DNA from: JAZLIT01 sp045617525
Lineage (GTDB): Bacteria > Bacillota > Bacilli > Bacillales_A > Planococcaceae
NCBI GenBank assembly: GCA_045617525.1
Contig: JAZLIT010000018.1
Coordinates: 1-6,696 of the forward strand
Reading direction: 5' to 3'
DNA length: 6,696 nucleotides
Shown: positions 1-6,230 of the stretch, one piece after another
Layout of the letters: each line of letters opens with the position of its first letter
How positions within the stretch are numbered: position 1 is the stretch's first letter
The notes under the pieces: generated by a model
What the model was told of the DNA's origin: nothing
The model's database searches: none
Seen by the model: only the letters and a program-made list of their open reading frames with translations
Made by a program: the position numbers and the translations under genes

Positions 1-198
1 TTTTCTAACTTTATTATAGATAAAAAAGGGTATTCTTACAAATTATTTTTACTTTTTCTACAATTTAAGCTCGATTATACCATTTTTTTCTGTTTCAAAC
101 CTTTTTCAGTATAATAGTTAGCTAAATATCGTACACGACACTCCATCTAGACACCCTAAAATACATTCTAAAAAATAAGGGTATACGTCAAATGTTGA
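1..198. other. AT-rich stretch without a gene
   Basis: No convincing coding region lies here on either strand: no open frame has a ribosome binding site or recognisable protein. The stretch is rich in T and A runs and contains only the promoter-like hexamers described separately. Confidence 0.6.
74..98 (-). promoter_or_regulatory. possible extended -10 promoter reading left out of the window
   Basis: On the minus strand there is a perfect TATAAT (complement of 74-79) preceded by TG and one base, giving the extended -10 form TGGTATAAT. The -35 area is poor (GGTTTG at a 16-bp spacing). It would drive transcription leftward, toward a gene outside the window. In such AT-rich DNA a chance match is possible. 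A second TATAAT lies on the plus strand at 110-115 but has no convincing -35 box and no gene behind it. Confidence 0.3.
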
Positions 199-234
199 GG
201 TGTACCTGAAATTAGTCATTAATTTCAGTACACC
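199..234. repeat. bulged inverted repeat (hairpin)
   Basis: The left arm at 199-214 (GGTGTACCTGAAATTA) matches the complement of the right arm at 220-234 over 15 pairs, with one bulged C at 206 and a 5-nt loop. On the plus strand it is followed by CTTTCTC, which is too weak a T run for a sure terminator. It could be a terminator remnant, an operator, or the end of a lost mobile element. No gene ends just before it within the window. Confidence 0.55.
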
Positions 235-250
235 CTTTCTCACGAAAGGT

Positions 251-397
251 GTTGATTGGAGCTCCGTGGGCCCGACGCGTTTCTGGGGGCACGGCTCCAA
301 CTAACTAATTCCCTGCCTTTACGGAGGCAGAAAATTAGTGGATTTTCCGCACGTGCTGATCCCCTGGAAGTCGCGGGCCCCCTCCGCTCCAATCAAC
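251..397. repeat. GC-rich intergenic repeat with terminal inverted repeats
   Basis: The ends are inverted copies: 251-262 (GTTGATTGGAGC) pairs perfectly with 386-397. After five unmatched bases on each side the pairing resumes with GGGCCCG at 268-274 against 374-380. Inside is a second hairpin, 305-318 against 325-338, with a 6-nt loop; its two mismatches become G-U pairs if the minus strand is the RNA. A third small hairpin pairs 256-268 with 290-300 around a 2-nt bulge. Base composition is much richer in GC than its surroundings. The ends and the internal GCACGTGC (349-356) resemble GC-rich intergenic repeats that I recall as common in Bacillaceae and Planococcaceae genomes. It looks like one copy of a non-coding, multi-hairpin family; no protein is encoded. 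Confidence 0.7.
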
Positions 398-402
398 GAG
401 CA

Positions 403-1104
403 CTATCCAAGGTGATTCGCACGCGTTTTATATACTCTGCTTAATAAAATCTTTGCTTTAAAATACTCATGCTTTCTAAATCCATATGCATTCCTTTTCA
501 TGCGCTCCCGATTTTTTATGATCATATGCATGCCATTCTTTCTGTACTTTACGACGCACCCCATCTACAGCCCAGTGAATATAACGGCAGTAATGAAAAC
601 GATTGGCGATAATTACTGGTCGATCTAATGATTTCTTTACTGCAGCCTTGAAGACCGGATTCATGTCCATCACAACCATTTTCACATTCACTCCATATTG
701 CGATAAATAGTGATGAATCGTCTCTTTACGACGATTTGGTAAAATATCAATCGGCTCATGTGTTTCGAAAAACGATGGTAACAATCTACAAATGCCAGGC
801 TTACGAAAATCGCTTTCCACAAACACAAACATAGCGACGACGCTCATAAAAAAGGATTGTTAAACGTACGTTCAAACCACTTTAAATGCTTGACCTTTTG
901 TATACGATAATCGTGAACTTTAATTGTTTTAATGCCACAAGATGGACAAACCTGTTCTTTTTTAGCTAAAGAAACGTGTGTCGCAACGCGATCAAGGTAT
1001 TTTATATACTGATTTTTAGACAATTCAAGTATATAAAAAAGCGTGATTTTGTGCCTTTTTTCTGCACAAAATTGAGTGGATACCCCAACAGATAGTATTA
1101 GAGC
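403..1104 (-). pseudogene. decayed ISL3-family transposase
   Basis: The pieces of an ISL3-type DDE transposase can be read in order on the minus strand but in different frames. From 1104 to 847 comes the N-terminal zinc-ribbon region, with CPSCG near 948-937 and then KVHDYRIQKVKHLKWFER, ending at a TGA (846-844). A shifted frame at 845-804 gives ERRRYVCVCGKRFS. Another gives LAFVDCYHRFSK around 800-765. The text then jumps to ETHEPIDILPNRRKET (from 766) and VVMDMNPVFKAAV, including the second catalytic Asp at 668-666, and runs on to about 525. A last shift gives a C-terminal tail containing MKRNAYGFRK, stopping at 405-403. The HTH with first Asp, and the block with the catalytic Glu, are both missing. 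A 123-residue open frame (847-476) survives but is a chimera. The element cannot encode an active enzyme. Confidence 0.85.
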
Positions 1105-1109
1105 CTAAA

Positions 1110-1156
1110 AACAAAAAATCGGATTCGGAAAACGAGTAATTTTCCGAATCCGATTT
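1110..1156 (-). terminator. rho-independent terminator, probably for guaD
   Basis: A perfect 17-bp inverted repeat (1116-1132 with 1140-1156, loop of 7 nt) contains the core CGGATTCGG. Read on the minus strand it is followed by TTTTTTGTTTTT, a strong intrinsic terminator tract. It lies about 115 bp beyond the guaD stop and before the transposase remnant, so it most likely ends the guaD transcript. Read on the plus strand the tail is ATTTAATTTT, so weak bidirectional action is possible. Confidence 0.65.
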
Positions 1157-1163
1157 AATTTTG

Positions 1164-1188
1164 GGGCTTATTGTACAGCCCTTTTTTT
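1164..1188 (+). terminator. possible plus-strand terminator
   Basis: GGGCT (1164-1168) pairs with AGCCC (1177-1181) around an 8-nt loop, and seven T residues follow directly at 1182-1188. The stem is only 5 bp, so strength is doubtful. It would stop rightward read-through from the mobile-element debris into the antisense strand of guaD. It could instead be the end of an old insertion sequence. Confidence 0.35.
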
Positions 1189-1270
1189 AGCGGCAAGGAA
1201 GTGAACCGCATATGCTACCAATCTATTTAGCACGAATGTTAATATTGTATGTCACACACTTGTTATGACA
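1189..1270. other. short AT-rich spacer downstream of guaD
   Basis: Nothing coding is seen. An imperfect dyad, ATGTCA (1249-1254) with TGACAT (1265-1270), flanked by ATATT and AATAT, overlaps the tail of guaD; there is no T run, so it is probably not a terminator. Confidence 0.4.
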
Positions 1271-1738
1271 TTAATATGCTATTTTTTCGGTAGTCTTGTT
1301 CCAGAATTCAAATGGCTTCAAATAGCCTTCTGATTGTAGCTGACTCATTTGAATGAAGCGTTCTGATTTATCTTTCGCTAATTCGACGTATATAAAATTA
1401 TCATCGAATCCGATTTGTGCTGCATCGTGTTGCGTAGCGGCATAATAAATTTTATTTAATCTAGCCCAATAAATAGCTCCTAAACACATTGGACATGGCT
1501 CACACGAAGTATAAATTTCGCAATCATCTAATTGAAATGTATTTAAGTTTTGACAAGCATCACGAATAGCCATGACCTCCGCATGTGCAGTGGGATCATT
1601 TTTAGTCGTAACAGAATTCTTTCCGATACCTACGACTTTTCCATCTTTCACAATAATTGCTCCAAATGGTCCGCCGTTTTTTGTTTGAGCACTTTCCATA
1701 GCCATTTGTACGGCTTGACTCATCATATTTGGATCCAT
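1271..1738 (-). CDS. guaD: guanine deaminase
   Basis: This cytidine-deaminase-fold enzyme hydrolyses guanine to xanthine and ammonia in the cytoplasm, feeding purine salvage or nitrogen release. Counting from the chosen start, the zinc site is His52 in the HAE motif with catalytic Glu54, and Cys82 and Cys85 in the CEPCPMC motif. The NDPTAHAE and GAIYWAR segments, the FDDNFIY motif and the final Tyr match the Bacillus subtilis GuaD pattern, in which the C-terminal tail and its last Tyr enter the neighbouring subunit's active site. Length (155 residues) fits the family (B. subtilis 156). An ATG two codons upstream (1744-1742) directly abuts the AGGAGGG ribosome binding site (complement of 1745-1751), leaving no spacing. 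The ATG at 1738-1736 has an ideal gap of 6-7 nt, so I chose it. The tRNA adenosine deaminase TadA is the main alternative, but the C-terminal region is GuaD-like. Confidence 0.9.
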   Translation of the reverse strand: MDPNMMSQAVQMAMESAQTKNGGPFGAIIVKDGKVVGIGKNSVTTKNDPTAHAEVMAIRDACQNLNTFQLDDCEIYTSCEPCPMCLGAIYWARLNKIYYAATQHDAAQIGFDDNFIYVELAKDKSERFIQMSQLQSEGYLKPFEFWNKTTEKIAY

Positions 1739-1772
1739 AGACATCCCTCCTATATTTATCTTAACATTCAGA

Positions 1773-1801
1773 ATTATTTTACAAAAGGATTAATTTGTAA
1801 A
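1773..1801 (-). promoter_or_regulatory. sigma-A type promoter of guaD
   Basis: On the minus strand, -35 TTTACA (complement of 1796-1801) and -10 AATAAT (complement of 1773-1778) each match consensus at five of six bases and are separated by 17 bp. The predicted start of transcription lies about 25-30 nt before the guaD start codon, leaving room only for the ribosome binding site and excluding a purine riboswitch in this leader. Confidence 0.5.
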
Positions 1802-1802
1802 A
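1777..1802. promoter_or_regulatory. palindromic operator candidate over the guaD promoter
   Basis: TTTTACAAA (1777-1785) and TTTGTAAAA (1794-1802) form a perfect 9-bp dyad with an 8-nt spacer. It covers the spacer and both edges of the putative guaD promoter, where a bound dimer would block RNA polymerase. I do not recognise it as the site of a named regulator. AT-rich composition raises the chance of coincidence, but 9 of 9 matches at this exact place are notable. Confidence 0.4.
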
Positions 1803-2009
1803 ATAGAGGGAAATTTAAACTGTTGCTTTTCGAATAACTTGATTTTGTATTTGATTTTATTAGATTTAGAGAAATGTCATATTAAAATGAAGAATTGACA
1901 GAAAAAATAGTTATAATGACTAAAAGGGTTTAATAATTTTGACAAATGCAACGATGTAATTGACATGATAATTCTTTACAATAGGGTGCAAAGATAGGGG
2001 GCGATAATC
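1803..2009 (+). promoter_or_regulatory. divergent upstream region of the amidase gene cluster
   Basis: This non-coding stretch must contain the promoter of the rightward cluster if it is an operon. TTGACA occurs three times on the plus strand (1895-1900, 1939-1944, 1960-1965) and TATAAT once (1912-1917), but no TTGACA stands 16-18 bp from a good -10 box, so I cannot name the promoter. AATTGACAGAAAAAA at 1893-1907 matches the CodY box consensus at 11 of 15 positions, which is weak. A ribosome-binding AGGGGG lies at 1996-2001. Confidence 0.3.
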
Positions 2010-2024
2010 ATTAATACGATTTAT

Positions 2025-3146
2025 ATGAATGAAACGGTTATGAAAGAGCCTCTACAGCAAGGGACTTTATCTGGTTACACATTTGCAGTGAAGGATGTGT
2101 TCGCAGTCGCGGGTGAGAAAAATAGTGCTGGTAATCCGGATTGGCTTCGTACACATGAGGCTGAGACTGTAACTGCACCAGTCATTGAGCAGCTGCTTTT
2201 ACATGGGGCGACGTTAAAGGGACTTACACATACAGATGAACTCATGTATAGCTTAAATGGTGAAAATATATATTATGGGACACCGCCAAATCCATTACAT
2301 ACTGATTATATTCCGGGTGGTTCGTCGAGTGGCTCCGCTAGTGCTGCAGTGGAGCGTGATTTTACGATTGGCACAGATACAGGTGGTTCGATTCGTGTAC
2401 CGTCGAGTTATTGTGGCTTGTATGGTATCCGTCCAACGCATAACGCGCTATCACTTGAAGGTGTTATTCCACTTGCACTAAGTTTTGATACGGTCGGATG
2501 GATGTCGACATCTATTCGGGTGTTAAAGGAAGTCGGCGATGTATTGCTGAACGATGAGGTAATCGAGTTTACTCGCATTGTCGCAGATCAGCAGGCCTGG
2601 AGCTTTGTGAGTAGTGAAGACCGTGCGTTATTAGAGTCTGTGTTAAGTAACTTTACTATTGAAACAAAGCAAATAACGGAGCCATTAGCAAAGTGGGCAA
2701 CATTATTTCGGACAATTCAAGGTATAGAAATTTGGAAAGCACATGGTGAATGGATTCGTACAGTGCGTCCAACATTTGCGCCAGCCATTGCGGAGCGCTT
2801 TGAATGGGCAAGTACGCTAGACGAGGTCCAATATGACGACTTAAAGACCGAGCAGAAGCGAATAACGAAATATTTACAACAACAACTTAGAAGTTGTGAC
2901 GTACTAGTAATACCAACAACAGCATCGGTTGCACCGCGAAAAAATGCCTCGCTCGAAGAAATGGAAGCTGTACGTACGAAAACGATGCAGCTAACCTGTA
3001 TTGCGGGCTTGAGTGGCTTCCCACAAATAACAGTGCCGGTATTGCGCGAGGATGGATTAGCGCTTGGTTTATCATTTATTGCTAATAAAGGGTGCGATCT
3101 TTCATTACTACACTTTGCTGATACATATTTCGGGGGTGCAAAATGA
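2025..3146 (+). CDS. amidase-signature family hydrolase
   Basis: This is a cytoplasmic amidase that hydrolyses a carboxamide to the acid and ammonia by the Ser-cisSer-Lys mechanism. The triad is visible: Lys23 in FAVKDVF, the cis-Ser in GGSSSGSAS (Ser100), and the nucleophile Ser122 in GTDTGGSIRVPSS. The closest named families by motif are AMI1-like and indoleacetamide-type amidases. It is not a credible GatA, since it is short (373 residues against about 480) and has no gatB or gatC beside it. The substrate is unknown. The start is uncertain: the ATG at 2025 sits about 23 nt from the only Shine-Dalgarno-like AGGGGG (1996-2001), whereas an in-frame ATT at 2010 has ideal spacing and would add five residues. 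Its stop overlaps the next start by 4 nt (ATGA), so the two are translationally coupled. Confidence 0.88.
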   Translation: MNETVMKEPLQQGTLSGYTFAVKDVFAVAGEKNSAGNPDWLRTHEAETVTAPVIEQLLLHGATLKGLTHTDELMYSLNGENIYYGTPPNPLHTDYIPGGSSSGSASAAVERDFTIGTDTGGSIRVPSSYCGLYGIRPTHNALSLEGVIPLALSFDTVGWMSTSIRVLKEVGDVLLNDEVIEFTRIVADQQAWSFVSSEDRALLESVLSNFTIETKQITEPLAKWATLFRTIQGIEIWKAHGEWIRTVRPTFAPAIAERFEWASTLDEVQYDDLKTEQKRITKYLQQQLRSCDVLVIPTTASVAPRKNASLEEMEAVRTKTMQLTCIAGLSGFPQITVPVLREDGLALGLSFIANKGCDLSLLHFADTYFGGAK

Positions 3147-3970
3147 AACTGGCGATTATTCAAGATGGTCCAACGATAAAAACGGTCGTTGTACGTGGTG
3201 ATTTCGTTTATCCGTTAGAACAGGTGGCAAAGGAATATGATATGCCGCTTGAGACATTAATTGACCGCCAGTATGTTGATGGGCTAGTTAATCAGCTACA
3301 ATATGTCGATTGGGGAGTGGTACACGGTAGCCAACCTGTCGAACAAGTACAATTCCTTATGCCACACACGAATGCTAAGCATGTATTTGGCGTTGGCGCG
3401 AACTACGTGGAAAAGGCGGAAGATTTAAATATTGTTGCTGAAAAACCGGTTTGTTTTTTAAAGTTGCCAGAGTCAGTTGTCGGGCCGGGCGATGTGATAC
3501 ATTTTCCGAACTTTTCACAAAATGTCTCAGCTGAAGGAGAGCTTGCACTTATCATCGGGAAACCTTGTTTTGAGGTGAGCGAAGAGGAGGCACTATCGTA
3601 TGTAATGGGTTATACGACAGCACTCGATTTAACGGCAAAAGATTTACATAAGGAAAACCCACGCTTCCTTCAGTTATCGAAGCTATTTCAAGGCTCGTGC
3701 AGTGTCGGTCCAGAAATTCAGCTTGGTACGGATTATTTGGCAAGTCTTTATGTGGAAACGGTGCGTAATGGTGAGGTCGTGTATCGCAATGCAGTTTCCA
3801 ATATGATGCATACACCGGCGTTTATTGTGTCGTATATTTCAAAATTTGTCACACTTGTGCCTGGCGATATTATTTTAACAGGGACGCCAGGTTCATTTGA
3901 TTGTGCAAAAGGGGATGTAGCGGAGTGCCGAGTAACGGGTCTGGCACCGCTAAAAAATCAAATGCAATAA
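3143..3970 (+). CDS. fumarylacetoacetate hydrolase (FAH) family protein
   Basis: The C-terminal two thirds (residues 80-260) have the FAH fold of acylpyruvate hydrolases, 2-hydroxyhepta-2,4-dienedioate isomerases and related metal-dependent C-C bond enzymes; the N-terminal 75 residues form the usual variable domain. Metal ligands are in place: Glu131 and Glu133 in AEGELALIIGK, and Asp162 in ALDLTAKD. Other landmarks are FGVGANY (82-88), VVGPGDVIHFP (112-122) and PGDIILTGTPG (240-250). The usual NYxxHxxE motif reads NYVEKAED here, with Lys91 where a catalytic His is common, and KSFDGFCPVGP reads KLFQGSCSVGP, so the exact reaction should not be assumed. Length (275 residues) is normal. GGGGG at 3132-3136 serves as ribosome binding site. 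It overlaps the amidase gene by 4 nt and is followed 12 nt later by the GGT-like gene. Confidence 0.87.
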   Translation: MKLAIIQDGPTIKTVVVRGDFVYPLEQVAKEYDMPLETLIDRQYVDGLVNQLQYVDWGVVHGSQPVEQVQFLMPHTNAKHVFGVGANYVEKAEDLNIVAEKPVCFLKLPESVVGPGDVIHFPNFSQNVSAEGELALIIGKPCFEVSEEEALSYVMGYTTALDLTAKDLHKENPRFLQLSKLFQGSCSVGPEIQLGTDYLASLYVETVRNGEVVYRNAVSNMMHTPAFIVSYISKFVTLVPGDIILTGTPGSFDCAKGDVAECRVTGLAPLKNQMQ

Positions 3971-3982
3971 GGGGGAAATGAG

Positions 3983-5620
3983 ATGGTGCAGCAGTATCGT
4001 GCAACAACAATGGGGATTAATGGTATGGTGACAACGCCGCATTATTTAGCTTCACAGGCGGCACTTGAGGTACTACATAAAGGTGGAAATGCGGTGGAGG
4101 CAGCAATTGCAGCAGCTTCCACAATCACAGTTGTTTATCCACATATGAACAGTATCGGTGGCGATAATTTTTGGCTTATTTACAATGCGAAAACGCAGGA
4201 AGTAAAAGCGCTCAATAGTAGTGGTCGCGCTGGTGAGAAGGCGACAATTGATTTTTATAAAAGGCAGGGTTTCAGTAAAATTCCAGCACGTGGCCCACTT
4301 TCTGCTAATACGGTACCAGGGGCTGTTGCCGGTTGGGGTGAGGCACATAAATATGCGGAAGCTGAAATGGGCAATCGTTTGGCTTGGTCGGAGCTGTTAG
4401 CGCAGTCGATTCGATATGCGAAGGAAGGCTTTCCAGTAACAGAAAGCCAAGCGTATTGGACGACTGTAAATTTAGAGGACGATTATGAGTTTCGTGCATT
4501 ACAGCGCTTTGACGAGTATGCTCGCATTTATTTACAAGATGGGGCGAGTCCTCAGGTAGGTAGTATTTTAAAGCAAACAGATTTAGGCAGTACGCTACAA
4601 TATATAGCAGAACACGGGGCGCGTAGCTTTTACGACGGTGAAATTGCGGAGAAAATTGTCGCGGATCTTGAGCGTTTAGGTGGGGTACTGACACTTGATG
4701 ATTTTAAAAACCATACGAGTGATTGGGTGGATCCGATTTCAGTTGATTACCGTAGCTATCGTGCTTACAATTTACCACCGAATACACAAGGGATGGCGAG
4801 CTTATCGATTTTAAATATTTTAAATCACTTTGATTTGAGTGAAATTGAAGAAGGTTCGGCTGACTATTATCATTTGCTAGTCGAGGCGATAAAGCTAGCG
4901 TTTGTCGACCGCGATCAATATTTAACAGATCCTACGTTTCTAGATATACCGTTAGATGAGCTACTAAGTCCAGCGCATGGTGAAAAGCTGGCCAATGGGT
5001 TGAAGGAGAGTTTACATGCAAAGGAGTTACAGCCGCTTGATGCAAAAGGCGATACAGTATGGTTTGGTATAGTAGATGGTGAGGGCAATGCGGTGTCGTT
5101 CATTCAAAGTATTTATCATGAATTTGGTTCCGCGATTATTCCGAGCGGCACAGGGGTTATTTTGCAAAACCGTGGTAGCTTCTTTTCATTAGATGAGACG
5201 CATGTGAACTGCTTAGCACCGCGCAAACGTACATTCCATACATTAAATCCTGCAATGTTATTGCGTGAGGGTCGTCCAGCACTTGTATACGGTACAATGG
5301 GCGGAGAGGGTCAGCCGCAAACGCAGGCAATGCTTGTAACGCGTATTGTTGATTATGGTTTGTCAGTGCAAGCAGCGGTTGAGGCACCGCGCTTCCTATA
5401 TGGACGTACGTGGGGTGCGTCATCGAATACGTTGAAGTTGGAAGGGCGTATTTCGGAAACAGTCCAATCAGCGCTACAGAAAGAGGGGCATGATATCGAG
5501 GTTCTAGTAGACTTTACTGATACGATGGGCCATGCTGGGGCAATTTATATTGACCATGAAACCAATGTTAAATTTGGTGGGGCAGATCCTCGTGGTGACG
5601 GCGCAGCACTTAGCTTTTAA
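3983..5620 (+). CDS. gamma-glutamyltransferase-like Ntn hydrolase (YwrD type)
   Basis: This is a proenzyme of the GGT superfamily. Its predicted self-cleavage puts Thr358 (in GDTVWFGIVDGEGNAVS) at the N-terminus of a small subunit of about 188 residues, leaving a large subunit of about 357. The family marks GGNAVEAAIAA (34-44), SIGGDNFW (57-64), TVPGAVAGW (110-118) and FGSAIIPSGTG (381-391) are present. Several residues of classical glutathione-cleaving GGT are absent: the RE.AP glutamate-binding motif reads SSGRAGEKA (79-87), NNEMDDF reads QNRGSFF (395-401), and the PLSSMSP oxyanion segment reads TFHTLNPAM (417-425), followed by GTMGGEGQPQ. This pattern fits B. subtilis YwrD and glutaryl-cephalosporin-acylase-like members. 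No signal peptide is seen, so it should be cytoplasmic. The start has AGGGGGA at 3969-3975 with 7-nt spacing. It probably hydrolyses an amide of a dicarboxylic acid; the substrate is unknown. Confidence 0.9.
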   Translation: MVQQYRATTMGINGMVTTPHYLASQAALEVLHKGGNAVEAAIAAASTITVVYPHMNSIGGDNFWLIYNAKTQEVKALNSSGRAGEKATIDFYKRQGFSKIPARGPLSANTVPGAVAGWGEAHKYAEAEMGNRLAWSELLAQSIRYAKEGFPVTESQAYWTTVNLEDDYEFRALQRFDEYARIYLQDGASPQVGSILKQTDLGSTLQYIAEHGARSFYDGEIAEKIVADLERLGGVLTLDDFKNHTSDWVDPISVDYRSYRAYNLPPNTQGMASLSILNILNHFDLSEIEEGSADYYHLLVEAIKLAFVDRDQYLTDPTFLDIPLDELLSPAHGEKLANGLKESLHAKELQPLDAKGDTVWFGIVDGEGNAVSFIQSIYHEFGSAIIPSGTGVILQNRGSFFSLDETHVNCLAPRKRTFHTLNPAMLLREGRPALVYGTMGGEGQPQTQAMLVTRIVDYGLSVQAAVEAPRFLYGRTWGASSNTLKLEGRISETVQSALQKEGHDIEVLVDFTDTMGHAGAIYIDHETNVKFGGADPRGDGAALSF

Positions 5621-5627
5621 ATTTAGT

Positions 5628-5658
5628 GGGCTACTAAAAAAGTAAGTGGCCCCTTTCT
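5628..5658 (+). terminator. hairpin between the GGT-like and CHR genes (weak terminator or processing site)
   Basis: GGGCTACT (5628-5635) pairs with AGTGGCCC (5645-5652) over 8 bp including one U-G pair, with a 9-nt A-rich loop. CTTTCT follows, a poor T tract. In this 55-nt gap it could reduce read-through, mark an RNA processing point, or protect the upstream mRNA, giving different levels of the enzyme and transporter parts. Confidence 0.4.
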
Positions 5659-5675
5659 ATAATGGAGTGAATGAC

Positions 5676-6230
5676 ATGTTAAAAACACAAAAAGAAATTT
5701 TTATCGCTTTTTTCCGCTCAGGTATTCTGGGATTTGGCGGTGGTCCAGCTACAATACCACTCGTACAGAAGGAGGTTGTAGGCACATTTGGCCTTATGAC
5801 CGATGAGGAGTTTTCCGACGTTTTAGCAATCGGCAATACACTCCCTGGTCCGATAGCCACGAAAATGGCGGGTTATATTGGGTATCGTGTAGGTGGTGTG
5901 CTTGGGCTGTTTAATGCATTGATTGCAACAGTGCTTCCAACTGCCGTGGCGCTTATATTATTTTTAACGGTACTGCGTGAATACAATGACTTGCCGTTTA
6001 TTAAAGGGATGACAAATGGCGTTGTACCGATTGTAGGTGTGATGATGGCGGTGCTAACATGGGAGTTTTTAAAGAAAGGGAAAGCATCGCTCGGCTGGCA
6101 AAAAGGTGGGCTTATATTAGCTGTAGCACTAGTGGCGATGTGGATACTGCGCATACATCCGGGTATCGTAATTGCGGTGCTGCTCGTAATTGCACTCGTA
6201 TTACCGGTGAAAGAGGGGGATAAAAAATGA
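5676..6230 (+). CDS. short-chain CHR (chromate transporter family) protein, first of pair
   Basis: This half-size CHR membrane protein of 184 residues carries the family marks GFGGGPATIPL (19-29) and LAIGNTLPGPIATKMAGYIGY (50-70). Hydrophobic stretches lie near 8-30, 60-100, 113-132 and 143-178. Short CHR proteins work as pairs; in B. subtilis the pair YwrA/YwrB (Chr3C/Chr3N) has been reported to confer chromate resistance when both are expressed. Here the natural substrate may be an anion linked to the upstream hydrolases. An in-frame GTG at 5646 would add ten residues but lies inside the hairpin and has no ribosome binding site. The ATG at 5676 has GGAG at 5664-5667 with 8-nt spacing, so I chose it. 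The gene ends in an ATGA overlap with its partner, implying coupled synthesis of the two subunits. Confidence 0.88.
   Translation: MLKTQKEIFIAFFRSGILGFGGGPATIPLVQKEVVGTFGLMTDEEFSDVLAIGNTLPGPIATKMAGYIGYRVGGVLGLFNALIATVLPTAVALILFLTVLREYNDLPFIKGMTNGVVPIVGVMMAVLTWEFLKKGKASLGWQKGGLILAVALVAMWILRIHPGIVIAVLLVIALVLPVKEGDKK

Noticed and set aside
118..444. Short open frames on both strands (118-300 minus, 256-444 plus)
   Set aside because: They run through the hairpin and the GC-rich repeat, have no ribosome binding site and resemble no protein.
476..847. 123-residue open frame as a functional transposase gene
   Set aside because: It lacks the first catalytic Asp, the catalytic Glu and the DNA-binding domain, and its N-terminus is out-of-frame zinc-ribbon code; it is part of the pseudogene.
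1739..1744. ATG at 1744-1742 as the guaD start
   Set aside because: It directly touches the AGGAGGG ribosome binding site, leaving no spacing; the next ATG is well placed.
1739..1772. Purine riboswitch before guaD
   Set aside because: The predicted leader is only about 30 nt and shows no aptamer-like folding; too short for a purine riboswitch.
1550..1837. 95-residue frame on the plus strand
   Set aside because: It is antisense to guaD, with no ribosome binding site or familiar domain.
1893..1907. CodY box upstream of the amidase
   Set aside because: Four mismatches of fifteen in AT-rich DNA is too weak to call.
2717..3163. 148-residue minus-strand frame
   Set aside because: It is the complement of the amidase coding sequence; the plus-strand protein has a clear active site.
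4305..4694. 129-residue minus-strand frame
   Set aside because: It is a shadow of the GGT-like gene.
5646..5675. GTG at 5646 as the start of the first CHR gene
   Set aside because: It lies within the right arm of the hairpin and has no Shine-Dalgarno; the ATG at 5676 has GGAG at proper spacing.
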